A DNA stretch of 64,000 nucleotides from contig NZ_CP036259.1 of assembly GCF_007641255.1 (NCBI RefSeq), positions 930,001-994,000 of the forward strand, written 5' to 3'. The DNA comes from Sporomusa termitida. Lineage in GTDB: Bacteria > Bacillota > Negativicutes > Sporomusales > Sporomusaceae. A program made the translations under genes and the position numbers. Each line of letters begins with the position of its first letter. The stretch's first letter is position 1. A model generated the notes under the pieces. The model did not search any database, had not been told where the DNA came from, and saw only the letters and a program-made list of their open reading frames with translations. This document shows positions 28,299-37,352 of this stretch, one piece after another.

Positions 28299-28700
28299 AT
28301 GAATAGCCTGGTTAAAAAAACAGTGGTTTATTCCCTGGCCGGGATCATGCAATTTGGTATGTTTGCAACTGTAGCTGAAGCTTCATCTTTATATAACGAT
28401 GAGTCGCAACAAATCGTACAACTTGGCCGGCATGACCGGCATGATCGCCGCGACCGTGACCGGTATGAACGGGACCGGCACGACCGCGAACGCTATGAAC
28501 GGGAGCGGCGGCGGGAGCATAAAGAGCGCTTACGACGGGAAAACGAACGCCATGAGCGGGAAATGAGACGCCGTGCGCATGAGAACGAACGGGACTGGCG
28601 GGAACGGCAAAGGCGTGAAAAAGAACGCCATGACCACCAATTGCGTGAAATAGCCGCTTTCTTGATTGGTATTGCAATCGGCAGTTCGTCCAAGGATTAG
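28299..28700 (+). CDS. Exported, extremely charged Arg/Glu/His-rich small protein (paralogue 1)
   Basis: 133 residues from ATG 28299, eight bases after AGGAGG. The signal peptide (KKTVVYSLAGIMQFGMFATVAEA) is followed by about 75 residues made almost only of R, E, D, H and K in short repeats (RHDRHDRRDRDRYERDRHDR and similar). It ends in a hydrophobic tail, REIAAFLIGIAIGSSS. The central part should form one long charged helix. No family was recognised. The second copy lies 130 bases downstream. Possible roles are binding of metal, nucleic acid or polyanionic wall polymer; none is established. Confidence 0.75.
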   Translation: MNSLVKKTVVYSLAGIMQFGMFATVAEASSLYNDESQQIVQLGRHDRHDRRDRDRYERDRHDRERYERERRREHKERLRRENERHEREMRRRAHENERDWRERQRREKERHDHQLREIAAFLIGIAIGSSSKD

Positions 28701-28718
28701 ATATTGTGGTTTGTTTAT

Positions 28719-28748
28719 TAGCCATATCCCGGGGATATGGCTATTTTA
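28719..28748 (+). terminator. Terminator between the two charged-protein genes
   Basis: TAGCCATATCC (28719-28729) and GGATATGGCTA (28733-28743) form an 11-bp stem, followed by TTTT. Each paralogue is therefore transcribed on its own. Confidence 0.85.
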
Positions 28749-28829
28749 ATTTCATCCAATATTTTCTAAAGAAATTCAAAGGAATGGATGATATAGTAAA
28801 AACATAATAACAGAAGGAAGTGTATCTAT

Positions 28830-29195
28830 ATGAAAATGGCAATGAAAAAAATAATCGTTTACTCTATGCTTGGCCTCCTGCAGGTTGGTATGTTCTCTTC
28901 CGTAGCGGCAGCAGCACCAGGCTCCTTACATAATAATGGTTCACAGCGCATAGCCAATCTTGACCGTAATGACCATGACCATAAGCGGAATGAGGACCGG
29001 CGGCGCAATCATGACGAGCGTAAACGCCAGGAAAAAGAACGCCATGAACGGGAGATGAAGCGGCGGCCCCATGAAAGCAACCGGGAATGGAAAGAACGCC
29101 AGGAACGTGAAAAAGACCGCCATGATAAGGCGTTACGCGAAATCGCCGCTTTATTAATTGGTATTGCTATTGGTTCCGGATCTTCTAATAACTAA
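28830..29195 (+). CDS. Exported, highly charged small protein (paralogue 2)
   Basis: 121 residues. Same plan as the gene at 28299: signal peptide (KKIIVYSMLGLLQVGMFSSVAAA), a charged helix rich in R/E/K/H (KERHEREMKRRPHESNREW) and an almost identical C-terminus (ALREIAALLIGIAIGS). The shared ends and divergent middle point to tandem duplication followed by repeat drift. GAAGGAAG precedes the start; ATG 28842 is an alternative. Function unknown. Confidence 0.72.
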   Translation: MKMAMKKIIVYSMLGLLQVGMFSSVAAAAPGSLHNNGSQRIANLDRNDHDHKRNEDRRRNHDERKRQEKERHEREMKRRPHESNREWKERQEREKDRHDKALREIAALLIGIAIGSGSSNN

Positions 29196-29205
29196 TCATT
29201 CAAAG

Positions 29206-29244
29206 GAAGCCGTTCAGCCTGCGGGGTGAGCGGCTTCTTTTTTT
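29206..29244 (+). terminator. Terminator of charged-protein paralogue 2
   Basis: GAAGCCGTTCA (29206-29216) pairs with TGAGCGGCTTC (29227-29237) with one G-U, then seven T. Confidence 0.88.
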
Positions 29245-29424
29245 ATACGGCTGAGCCGGAGAACGTGATCTTAATTCTTGTCTGCGGATTACCGGTGTAT
29301 TGAGCCTGATTATAGTCTGTGGAAAACTGGGGATTATATGGTTATGATCATGATTTCACTGCTGCCTGCCTGGGCGGATCTCTGTTTGACATACTAGAAC
29401 TGCGATTTGAGGGTAAATAAACAG

Positions 29425-29958
29425 ATGCTGATCTTCTTTTTTAGAGTGCTTCTTATTTCTTCATTCTTGATTACGGCAATTAAATTAGGAGATTGGAAAA
29501 ACTGGCAAAGATATTATCCGACCATTCTATTTGTTATGGTTGTTAATTTGGCTTCAAGTTTTATAACTTATCATCATATTTTGTGGAACTATAATCCGGA
29601 CATCTTCGTACGGACGCAAACAACCATAGAGCTCCTTAATGCGTTTGTTCTGCTGCCGGCAGTGGCCTTTATATTTTTGTCTTTGTTTCCGTTTGCGAGA
29701 AGCAAAGTTTATCAAGCCGGCTATATTGCATTATGGATTTTGATTTTCAGTTGCATAGAATTGGTCGCCCATTACATAGTCGGCAGTCTGTCTTATAAAA
29801 ATCAATGGTCCTGGTTTGACTCCTTTATTTTTGATATTGCTTTGTTCTCCGTTACCCGGCTGCATTATTCGCGGCCATTTTGGGCCTGGGGGATCAGTCT
29901 GATCATTACGGTTATCATTTATACCGGTTTTGGCTTTAGCGCCGGTGAGTTTAAATAG
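29425..29958 (+). CDS. Multi-pass membrane protein, CBO0543-like
   Basis: 177 residues from ATG 29425, with GAGGG at 29409-29413; an in-frame TTG at 29407 overlaps that signal. About five hydrophobic segments alternate with short polar loops. The layout (DWKNWQRYYPTILFVMVVNL; FDSFIFDIALFSVTRLHYSRPF) resembles the CBO0543 family of uncharacterised Firmicute membrane proteins. Function unknown. Confidence 0.65.
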   Translation: MLIFFFRVLLISSFLITAIKLGDWKNWQRYYPTILFVMVVNLASSFITYHHILWNYNPDIFVRTQTTIELLNAFVLLPAVAFIFLSLFPFARSKVYQAGYIALWILIFSCIELVAHYIVGSLSYKNQWSWFDSFIFDIALFSVTRLHYSRPFWAWGISLIITVIIYTGFGFSAGEFK

Positions 29959-29979
29959 AATCAAATAAGTATTGGACTA

Positions 29980-30000
29980 CCCCTTCCCTGAGAAGGGGTT
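29980..30000 (+). terminator. Weak terminator
   Basis: CCCCTTC (29980-29986) and GAAGGGG (29992-29998) around CCTGA, followed by only a few T. Confidence 0.5.
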
Positions 30001-30055
30001 TCCTTATATACTAATACTATTAAGGAAAAACTTTCCGTCTATGGAGGTAATACCG

Positions 30056-30697
30056 GTGGAATATAAATATATGGAACAAAGTCGATTGCCAGCCTGTACC
30101 TTGGATGAAGCCTTATTTTTCAAGCTGTGGGAAATCTTTGGCCAGGATGGTGAATTTCTCTGGCATGCTGCTGTTGGCACCGGTGATGACCTCCTGGGCA
30201 AGAGAGAGGAGCGGTCAACACAGACTGTTCAGAGTCTGGACGAACTGATTGCCCTTGCTAAATCGTTGTCCCATATTGATCAGCTCTCACTGACAATTGA
30301 AGTACCGGACCAAGGCACAATGGCTTTGTCTTTTAAGAATTTTGTTCCTGTCAGTGGCAGGATCATTGTCACCGGCCAGGAGGAAAAGTGGGTACAGGAC
30401 CGTTTTGATGCCTGTTTAGCCCTGTTCAATGCCAGAAAAAAGGATTTGAATACATTAATCTATACCCGGCTGGGATTTGGCGTTGTTCAAACAGTCATAC
30501 CGCTAAGCAGTATGTTTGTCGTTGTTATGCTGGCGGCCGGTCTGTTGATTCCTGCGGAAATCAGGCATAGTGAATGGTTGTGGTGGATAACGGCTGCGAC
30601 CGTTGTTATTACTCTGCGCCTGGCCTATACTGTATCAGATAAGCTTATTTTGTATTGTATGGCAAACTACCCGTATATAAAGTGGCAAGAGCGCTAG
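30056..30697 (+). CDS. Hypothetical protein with two C-terminal membrane helices
   Basis: 213 residues from GTG 30056, five bases after GGAGGTAA (30043-30050). About 140 soluble residues come first (with a WHAAVGTGDDLLG motif and SIS-like acidic segments). Two hydrophobic helices follow (VIPLSSMFVVVMLAAGLLIP and WLWWITAATVVITLRLAY). The family was not recognised. The gene is a single unit with a possible hairpin at its end (30682-30718). Confidence 0.6.
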   Translation: MEYKYMEQSRLPACTLDEALFFKLWEIFGQDGEFLWHAAVGTGDDLLGKREERSTQTVQSLDELIALAKSLSHIDQLSLTIEVPDQGTMALSFKNFVPVSGRIIVTGQEEKWVQDRFDACLALFNARKKDLNTLIYTRLGFGVVQTVIPLSSMFVVVMLAAGLLIPAEIRHSEWLWWITAATVVITLRLAYTVSDKLILYCMANYPYIKWQER

Positions 30698-30808
30698 TAC
30701 CTTATCAGCTCTCGCCATTATTCTACCGCTTTAGAGCTGACAAGCTGCTAGCATAAACGCCCTGCCTGCCGCATACATACTACTGTAGCTGCGGAAGGAG
30801 GGAAAAAG

Positions 30809-31549
30809 ATGATTATTAACTTGCGCCGCCTGTTTGATCACCGGAATATTTTTTACAGCATCATCGGCTTGTTTGCGATATCGGCTATGTATGTGCAAGT
30901 GACAGATGTAATTGCCGGCGGTCCAATGGCTATTGCCGGAACGCGTACCGACCAAAAGGTAGTAGCACTTACATTTGACCATTCGTGGGGCAATAAGTTT
31001 ACACCGTCGATATTAGATACATTACAGAAAAATAATATTAAATCGACATTCTTTATTATGGGGCCCTGGGCTACGAAGTTTCCGGAAGTAGCTCAGCGTA
31101 TTGCCAAAGACGGACATGAAGTGGCAAGTCATGGTTACCGGCATGAAAACTACGGCGACATGTCACCGGAGTGGATCAAAGAAGATATTTCAAAAGCCCA
31201 TGCCCAGATTAAAGAGGTTACCGGCGCCGAGCCACGGCTGCTGCGGCCGCCGAATGGCCACTATAACCAGAAGTCACTAAAAGTTACCGATGAACTAGGT
31301 TATAAAACAATTATCTGGAATGTGGATTCACTGGACTGGAAAAACCCCGGGCGGGATGTCATTGTTGAGCGGGTCATGAAAAGACTTAAACCGGGCGCGA
31401 TTGTACTCATGCATGCGTCCGATACCCCTGTGCAAACAGCTGAGGCGTTGCCGATTCTGATTGAACGGATTAAGGCTGAGGGGTATACTTTTGTCACTGT
31501 CGGCGAGCTGTTAGAAAAGTACGGGGATAAAGGGATACAGAGACATTAA
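30809..31549 (+). CDS. pdaB: Polysaccharide deacetylase, PdaB-like (sporulation)
   Basis: 246 residues, start after GGAGG. An N-terminal membrane anchor (NIFYSIIGLFAISAMYVQV) precedes the NodB deacetylase domain: VVALTFDHSWGNKF, then STFFIMGPWATKFP, EVASHGYRHENY, LLRPPNGHYN and VLMHASDTPVQTAEALP. The TFD-x-SWG form instead of TFDDGP is characteristic of PdaB, a protein needed for spore stability in B. subtilis whose catalysis is uncertain. The replaced Asp suggests altered or lost metal-dependent activity. Confidence 0.87.
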   Translation: MIINLRRLFDHRNIFYSIIGLFAISAMYVQVTDVIAGGPMAIAGTRTDQKVVALTFDHSWGNKFTPSILDTLQKNNIKSTFFIMGPWATKFPEVAQRIAKDGHEVASHGYRHENYGDMSPEWIKEDISKAHAQIKEVTGAEPRLLRPPNGHYNQKSLKVTDELGYKTIIWNVDSLDWKNPGRDVIVERVMKRLKPGAIVLMHASDTPVQTAEALPILIERIKAEGYTFVTVGELLEKYGDKGIQRH

Positions 31550-31917
31550 TAGGACTGAACCAAGAGTGGAGTTTCCACGCGCTTGTAATGTCTGGTGGGG
31601 AGCCGGCCATTGCACGGACGCGGGGGAGTGATCACTCTTTTACTTTTATTAGATCTGTGCAGGAATTTGGCGATATATAGCGAAACTGATATGATTGCAT
31701 AAAGTACCAGGGTTATGCCGATAACTAAAATTACTGGCAGTTCCTGAGTGCTTGCTACACAGTGTGAGGTATGATGCCTTATATACAACTGCTGAATGAT
31801 CAGTTGGCAGCGGCTGGCTATGGCCTGCGCCTTTTGAGCATGTACCCGGCTTGAATTTTTCCGCTGTGGGTGTATGAGGCCTTAATCCAAATAGCGCTAA
31901 TTAGAGGAGGATTCCAC
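31550..31917. other. 368-base leader region before guaA
   Basis: No supported gene. A minus-strand reading of 80 codons with one hydrophobic segment (31546-31788) has a TTG start and no ribosome site. I looked for a guanine riboswitch and saw no convincing aptamer. A long 5' region before guaA could still hold regulatory structure. Confidence 0.4.
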
Positions 31918-33459
31918 GTGACGACAGGAAACCAGGAAATGATTTTAGTAATGGATTTTGGCGGCCAATACAGCCAGCTGATTGCCAGACGAATCCGCGA
32001 ATGCGGGGTTTATTGCGAAATAGTCCCTTTTAATACCAATATTGAAAAAATTCGTCAGCTGGCACCTAAAGGTATTGTTTTTTCGGGTGGTCCGTCAAGT
32101 GTATACGGCGACGATGCGCCCAAATGTGATTCGCAGGTATTTGAAATTAACTTACCGGTGCTGGGAATTTGTTATGGTATGCAGTTGACGGCCCATACAC
32201 TGGGCGGCAAAGTGGCCCATGCCACTACGCGCGAATATGGCAATACCCGCCTGTATGTCGATAAAAATGAGGGTATATTTGCGGCTATCGACCCGGAGAC
32301 ACAAGTGTGGATGAGCCACGGTGATTATATTACCGAACCGCCGGCCGGATTTTCGGTTACGGCTCACACTGGCAGCACCCCGGTGGCAGCTATGGAAAAT
32401 CGCAGCCGGGGGATTTACGGCGTACAGTTCCACCCGGAGGTAGTCCATACTCCGGAAGGAATGAGAATGCTCAAAAACTTTTTATTCAATATTTGCCATT
32501 GTACCGGTAACTGGAATATGGGCTCTTTTGTTGATCAGGCTATTGCCAGAATTAGGGCCCAAGTGGGCAATAAACGCGTATTGTGCGCATTAAGCGGCGG
32601 GGTGGATTCCTCCGTTGCGGCTGTTTTGGTGCACCGGGCAATCGGTGACCAACTGACCTGCGTATTTGTTAATCATGGCTTTTTACGCAAAGGAGAGGCT
32701 GAGCAGGTTGTTAAAACCTTCCGGGACGGCTTTAAAATGAATCTAGTGTATGTAGACGCTGTTGACCGCTTCATGGCGCGGCTGAACGGCATTACTGAAC
32801 CGGAAGCAAAACGCAAAATTATTGGTGAGGAATTTATCAGGGTGTTTGAAGTAGAGGCCGCTAAATTAGGTGAAATCGACTATCTGGTGCAGGGCACGTT
32901 ATACCCTGATGTTATTGAAAGTGGCACTGCCACGGCTGCTGTCATTAAGAGTCATCATAATGTTGGCGGTTTGCCTGAAGATATGAAGTTTGAGCTGATT
33001 GAGCCGCTAAGGGATTTATTTAAGGATGAAGTGCGGGCCTTAGGTCTTGAAATCAATTTGACTGAGGATATCGTTTATCGTCAGCCTTTCCCGGGGCCTG
33101 GTCTGGCGATCAGAATTATTGGTGAAATTACGGAAGAACGGCTGGAGATTCTGCGGGAAGCCGATGCTATTGTCTATCAGGAGATTAAACAGGCCGGCCT
33201 TTACCGCAAAGTCTGGCAGTCGTTTGCTGTTTTGCCAGCGATGAAAAGTGTCGGGGTTATGGGGGATGAACGGACATACGCCTATACGGTTGGCCTGAGA
33301 ATTGTGGAAAGCGAGGATGGTATGACAGCTGACTGGGTACGCCTGCCCTATGAAGTCCTTGATGCAATCTCGCGGCGTATTGTCAATGAAGTCAAAGGGG
33401 TAAACCGGATTGTTTATGATATTACCTCTAAACCACCTTCTACAATCGAGTGGGAATAG
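31918..33459 (+). CDS. guaA: GMP synthase (glutamine-hydrolysing)
   Basis: 513 residues from GTG 31918, seven bases after GAGGAGG. The N-terminal class I amidotransferase shows [10 protein letters not shown] (nucleophile Cys) and GVQFHPEV (His). The ATP-pyrophosphatase domain has [12 protein letters not shown]. The C-terminal dimerisation domain ends at [15 protein letters not shown], the universally conserved tail. It converts XMP to GMP. Its 3' end lies immediately before the accessory region; the conserved C-terminal codons would be a suitable attachment target for a TnsD-guided transposon. Confidence 0.97.
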   Translation: MTTGNQEMILVMDFGGQYSQLIARRIRECGVYCEIVPFNTNIEKIRQLAPKGIVFSGGPSSVYGDDAPKCDSQVFEINLPVLGICYGMQLTAHTLGGKVAHATTREYGNTRLYVDKNEGIFAAIDPETQVWMSHGDYITEPPAGFSVTAHTGSTPVAAMENRSRGIYGVQFHPEVVHTPEGMRMLKNFLFNICHCTGNWNMGSFVDQAIARIRAQVGNKRVLCALSGGVDSSVAAVLVHRAIGDQLTCVFVNHGFLRKGEAEQVVKTFRDGFKMNLVYVDAVDRFMARLNGITEPEAKRKIIGEEFIRVFEVEAAKLGEIDYLVQGTLYPDVIESGTATAAVIKSHHNVGGLPEDMKFELIEPLRDLFKDEVRALGLEINLTEDIVYRQPFPGPGLAIRIIGEITEERLEILREADAIVYQEIKQAGLYRKVWQSFAVLPAMKSVGVMGDERTYAYTVGLRIVESEDGMTADWVRLPYEVLDAISRRIVNEVKGVNRIVYDITSKPPSTIEWE

Positions 33460-33465
33460 GATAAG

Positions 33466-33715
33466 TGTCGTAGGGCACTGCCATTTATCCGCCAAAGGGC
33501 AAAATGGCTTAGCCTGCCCGACATAGACAAAAAGACCTTGCAGAAGCTTTTCGAAGCTTCCTTGCAGGGTCTTTTTTTATCCTCAACCTGCGTAAATACT
33601 GGAATGTTCTGCTTTTCGAAAAGAAAGTCACCATGGAGTGGCGGGCATACCTGGCAAAGCCAGGGAGAATATAGGAAAATGCCCTTTGGAGAATAAATGG
33701 CAGTGCCCCACGACA
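33466..33715. repeat. Facing 40-base inverted repeats of the TGT...ACA type behind guaA
   Basis: TGTCGTAGGGCACTGCCATT begins at 33466 and continues through an A-rich/CCAAAGGGCA block to about 33505. The complement of 33676-33715 begins TGTCGTGGGGCACTGCCATT and continues likewise; roughly 35 of 40 positions agree. The outer bases TGT/ACA are those of Tn7/Mu-like ends. The first starts 6 bases after the guaA stop. No 5-base duplication flanks the pair (ATAAG versus TGGTG). It could be a 250-base miniature element, or one transposon end with oppositely oriented TnsB sites. Confidence 0.65.
33531..33579 (+). terminator. Strong terminator behind guaA
   Basis: AAGACC, TTGCA and GAAGCTT blocks pair with AAGCTTC, TTGCA and GGTCTT around a TTCG loop, followed by seven T. 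It lies inside the pair of inverted repeats at 33466-33715, so guaA now ends on sequence that may belong to a mobile element. Confidence 0.88.
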
Positions 33716-33944
33716 TGGTGATATTTTCTTTTTGGCTTTTTGGGAAAAAGCATAATGCTGTGATTTCCATGGATGTTGGCTTGAAACGCCCGTAACATGG
33801 GGCGGAAGCGCATATTCATGATTTTCTGTTTCCCAAAAATCTAATCTCCAATTCCCCCAAAACCGTCCATTTTCATTTTGGGGAAGTGTTTTTGGGAAAA
33901 TGGAGTCAAGCAGCAGAGCGTTCCACACAAGGAGGTTTTGCAAG

Positions 33945-34292
33945 GTGAGGAAGAAAAATTTCAAGGGGCGTTGTGAGAAGCGTGTCATTGCCAAGTGCAG
34001 TGAGGTATGTAGGACATATGACGCCATACAGTACGCCTATGCGGATGTTCTGCAAGCGAGTGATGAAGTAAAAGAGATCAAGTGTAATGTCCCGCTTGAT
34101 GGGCGGGACATTAACGAATACACATCGGATTTCATTTGCGTCAAGTCTGATAATGATTTGATGGTGCGTGAATGTGTATTCCGTAAGTTTCTGATGAAGC
34201 CGCTTACGGTCAAGCTACTGGATGCCTCAAGGGAATACTGGTTAAGGCATGGGGTCACAGATTGGAGGCTAGTCATTGATGAAGAAAAATGA
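33945..34292 (+). CDS. tnsA: TnsA-like endonuclease subunit (short)
   Basis: 115 residues from GTG 33945, eight bases after AAGGAGG (33929-33935). TSDFICVKSDNDLMVRECVF, followed by SREYWLRHGVTDWRLVIDEE, matches the core of TnsA nuclease domains: D62 and E76 as metal ligands, and the helix-strand end WR.V. TnsA cuts the 5' ends of the transposon so that it moves by cut-and-paste. The protein is much shorter than Tn7 TnsA (about 270); the usual E-x-K lysine is not obvious. It overlaps the tnsB start by 14 bases. Confidence 0.68.
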   Translation: MRKKNFKGRCEKRVIAKCSEVCRTYDAIQYAYADVLQASDEVKEIKCNVPLDGRDINEYTSDFICVKSDNDLMVRECVFRKFLMKPLTVKLLDASREYWLRHGVTDWRLVIDEEK

Positions 34293-36105
34293 TTTGTTCA
34301 AGGACGGTAACAACATTATCAGGGTTTTAGAGGTAAAGCCTGACAAAATCCTCATTATCGACTGCATCAAAAGGACTATGCCCGTATGGGTGGAATCTTC
34401 GGTTTTGGATTCCTTCTCTGGCTGCACTGATGAAGTACTGAACGAGGTAATGAATTTTACTGCTGCTGATATTGATGCTTTGGATGCTGACCAGAGAAAA
34501 GCAATGTATGACCGTTACACGTTGATTGCACCGATCCTCCCTTTTATAGCGGATGAAAGAATGCGTTCTAAAGTTATCGGTTCCACTGCTATAGAACACA
34601 ACATATCAAAGCAAACCATTAGGATCTATTTATGCCTGTATCTGGTCTATATGAATATAACAGTTCTTGCCTCAAGGAAGCGTCTGGATGATGATTTAGA
34701 GCTCACACAAGATGAAAAAAATATACGATGGGCTTTGAATAAATTCTTCTATACCACGAAAAAGCAATCTCTTATGACTGCTTATACCATGATGCTGAAA
34801 GAGAAGTATTGTGACAGTATGGATGTTCTGTCAAACGCATACCCGACTTTTTATCAATTTCGTTACTTCTATCGTAAAACAAAAAAGATGCAGAACTTTT
34901 ATATTTCCAGAGACGGATTGAAGAGTTACCAGAGAAACAACAGGCCTCTTATTGGCGATGGTATACAATCGTTTGCTCCTGTCATTGGCGTTGGTATGCT
35001 GGATTCTACTGTATGCGATATTTACCTCATCAATGATGCTGGCAATCTTGTGGGCAGACCCATTCTAACGGCCTGTATTGACGCTTACAGTGGTTTATGT
35101 TGCGGGTATGTCCTATCATGGGCGGGTGGCGTGTATAGCCTTAGGGGGCTGATGTTGAACATTATAGCGGATAAAGCCGCTTGGTGTAAGCAGTTTGGTA
35201 TTTCTATGAATGCAGAGGATTGGTTTTGTGACAAACTTCCTGCTACGTTGGTTACGGATATGGGGAGTGAATACAAATCTGAAAACTTTGAGCAAATTGC
35301 AGAGCTGGGCGTTAAAGTAATTAATCTCCCCTCGTATAGACCTGAATTGAAAGGCATGGTGGAAAAATTCTTTGATGTGATTCAGGCAACCTATAAAAAG
35401 CACCTGAAAGGAAAAGGTGTGATTGAGCCTGATTATCAAGAACGGGGAGCACATGATTACAGGAAAGATGCCTGCATGACCATGACGGACTTTGAGAAGA
35501 TTATTCTTCACTGTATCATTTATTACAATTCCCAGCGGATAATTGAAAATTTCCCCTATACGGAAGCCATGATTGCCGCGAATGTGAAACCCTATGCAAG
35601 CTGTATCTGGAACTGGGGTAGATCCCAAATGGGAGCCAATTTAATTGAAGTAGGCACTAAAGAGCTTATTCTTACCCTTCTGCCGAGAACTACGGGTAAG
35701 TTCAGCAGGTTTGGCCTGAAAGTCAATAAAATGCGTTATCACTGTGACGGGTATACAGAGCAGTATCTTAAAGGCGGTGAGGCTACAGTTGCTTATAATC
35801 CAGAGGACGTTACTTCTGTATGGTTGTTGGAAAATGGAATATATGCCAAGTTTACCATTATTGAATCCAGATTTGAGGGTAAAGATTTGACTGCTGTACA
35901 GAGTTTACAGATAGCTCAGAGAGACATTGCCAAAGGAGCCAACCAGGATAATCTACAGGCTCAGATTAATCTTGTGCGGCATATTGAGGCAATCGCTGGC
36001 AGCGTCAGGAGCAGTGCCGATGTAAGCGTTAAGAATATCCAAGATAACCGCAAGCGTGAACAGCGTAAGCAACATAGAAACTATATGAAAGGAGCCAAGC
36101 CATGA
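34279..36105 (+). CDS. tnsB: TnsB-like DDE transposase
   Basis: 608 residues from ATG 34279 (GGAGG at 34264). An N-terminal helix-turn-helix region (HNISKQTIRIYL) precedes the retroviral-integrase-type core: LDSTVCDIYL (D242), LVTDMGSEY (D327) and KGMVEKFFDVIQ (E362), spacing right for DDE. The C-terminal Mu-transposase-like beta domain follows (about 440-520). It binds the transposon ends and joins 3' ends to target DNA. It overlaps tnsC by four bases. Confidence 0.9.
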   Translation: MKKNDLFKDGNNIIRVLEVKPDKILIIDCIKRTMPVWVESSVLDSFSGCTDEVLNEVMNFTAADIDALDADQRKAMYDRYTLIAPILPFIADERMRSKVIGSTAIEHNISKQTIRIYLCLYLVYMNITVLASRKRLDDDLELTQDEKNIRWALNKFFYTTKKQSLMTAYTMMLKEKYCDSMDVLSNAYPTFYQFRYFYRKTKKMQNFYISRDGLKSYQRNNRPLIGDGIQSFAPVIGVGMLDSTVCDIYLINDAGNLVGRPILTACIDAYSGLCCGYVLSWAGGVYSLRGLMLNIIADKAAWCKQFGISMNAEDWFCDKLPATLVTDMGSEYKSENFEQIAELGVKVINLPSYRPELKGMVEKFFDVIQATYKKHLKGKGVIEPDYQERGAHDYRKDACMTMTDFEKIILHCIIYYNSQRIIENFPYTEAMIAANVKPYASCIWNWGRSQMGANLIEVGTKELILTLLPRTTGKFSRFGLKVNKMRYHCDGYTEQYLKGGEATVAYNPEDVTSVWLLENGIYAKFTIIESRFEGKDLTAVQSLQIAQRDIAKGANQDNLQAQINLVRHIEAIAGSVRSSADVSVKNIQDNRKREQRKQHRNYMKGAKP

Positions 36106-37352
36106 CAAATCTTTCAGATATCATCAACGTCCTGCCTCGCATGAAATCAGGGAATGAGTTGATAACTGCATTGGAAGTATTGCCAGGGTACAATTCTGAA
36201 ATCCGTAATGGTGATGTTTCCGTAAGGCTTATGGCGTTATCGGACTTATACAGGGTGTATATTCCCTCGCAAATGTCGCTGGAAATCTACAGCAAACTGT
36301 ATCTGGCCCTCTTGCGTTCTATGCAAAAAAAGGGAACGAAGCTGGCGGTTCAGCAGCAGAATCAGAACTACAGAGCTATCATGCAACAGGAATACAGCGG
36401 CATCATGGGCGGCTCTGACAGCTTTACGATCATTGGAACGTCTGGTATCGGTAAAAGTTCCGCTATCAGCAGAGCTATTAATTTGATTACAGAAAATCGA
36501 GTAATTGAAGCTGAGAATCCCTATACCAATGTTGTACCATGTGTGATTGTGCAATGCCCCTTTGATTCGTCTGTAAAGGGTCTGTTACTGGAGGTTTTGC
36601 GTAAAGTTGATGAAGTTCTGGATACCAAATACTATCAGAATGCGTTAAGAGCAAGGGCTACAACAGATATGCTCATTGGCTCTGTCAGTCAGGTGGCTCT
36701 TAATCATATCGGTATGCTGGTAGTGGATGAGATTCAAAACGTAGCCAACAGCAAAAACGGCAAAAGCCTGATCGGGTCTTTAACGCAGCTTATCAATAAT
36801 AGCGGAATCAGTATCTGCATGGTAGGCACTCCTGAAAGCACCAGGTTTTTTGAATCGGCGATGCAGCTTGCACGACGTTCAGTGGGATTACAGTACACTA
36901 CTATGAGCTATGACAAATATTTTCAAGAGTTCTGCAAGGTTATGTTCAGATATCAGTACGTGAAGCAAAGAACGGAAATCACGGATGGAATCATTGAATG
37001 GCTTTATGAGCATAGCGCAGGAATTACATCGGTTGTGGTAGCGTTGATTCATGATGCACAGGAAATCGCTATTTTAAATGGCAAAGAAATTTTGAATCTG
37101 GAATCTTTAAACGAAGCCTATCAACAGCGTTTATCTCTGCTTCATGGCTATATTCAGCCATCTGTTTCTCAAGGCAAGCAGACCTCTAAAATCAAGAGAA
37201 AAGCGCCTGTCCCTACTGCAATAGTTACGGAGAATGAAACTTCATATGATCGTATTAGTATTGCTGATTTGGTTGCCAAAGCCAAGAATGAAAGTATAGA
37301 TATGGTGCAGCTTTTAAAGTCCAATATGCTTGTTGTGGAGGTAGCTGTATGA
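36102..37352 (+). CDS. tnsC: TnsC-like AAA+ ATPase
   Basis: 416 residues. Walker A is GTSGIGKSS (112-120) and Walker B is MLVVDEIQN (about 206-213), followed by a sensor-1 segment SICMVGTPES. This is the regulator that links the target-selection protein to the TnsAB transposase and gives target immunity. The C-terminal 60 residues are basic and probably contact a partner. The start overlaps tnsB and the end overlaps tniQ by four bases. Confidence 0.9.
   Translation: MTNLSDIINVLPRMKSGNELITALEVLPGYNSEIRNGDVSVRLMALSDLYRVYIPSQMSLEIYSKLYLALLRSMQKKGTKLAVQQQNQNYRAIMQQEYSGIMGGSDSFTIIGTSGIGKSSAISRAINLITENRVIEAENPYTNVVPCVIVQCPFDSSVKGLLLEVLRKVDEVLDTKYYQNALRARATTDMLIGSVSQVALNHIGMLVVDEIQNVANSKNGKSLIGSLTQLINNSGISICMVGTPESTRFFESAMQLARRSVGLQYTTMSYDKYFQEFCKVMFRYQYVKQRTEITDGIIEWLYEHSAGITSVVVALIHDAQEIAILNGKEILNLESLNEAYQQRLSLLHGYIQPSVSQGKQTSKIKRKAPVPTAIVTENETSYDRISIADLVAKAKNESIDMVQLLKSNMLVVEVAV

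Noticed and set aside
31546-31788. Minus-strand frame of 80 codons with one hydrophobic segment
   Set aside because: TTG start, no ribosome site and no recognised family; kept only as part of the guaA leader.
31550-31917. Guanine riboswitch before guaA
   Set aside because: The length and position fit, but I could not find the conserved paired core; only a search with a covariance model could settle it.
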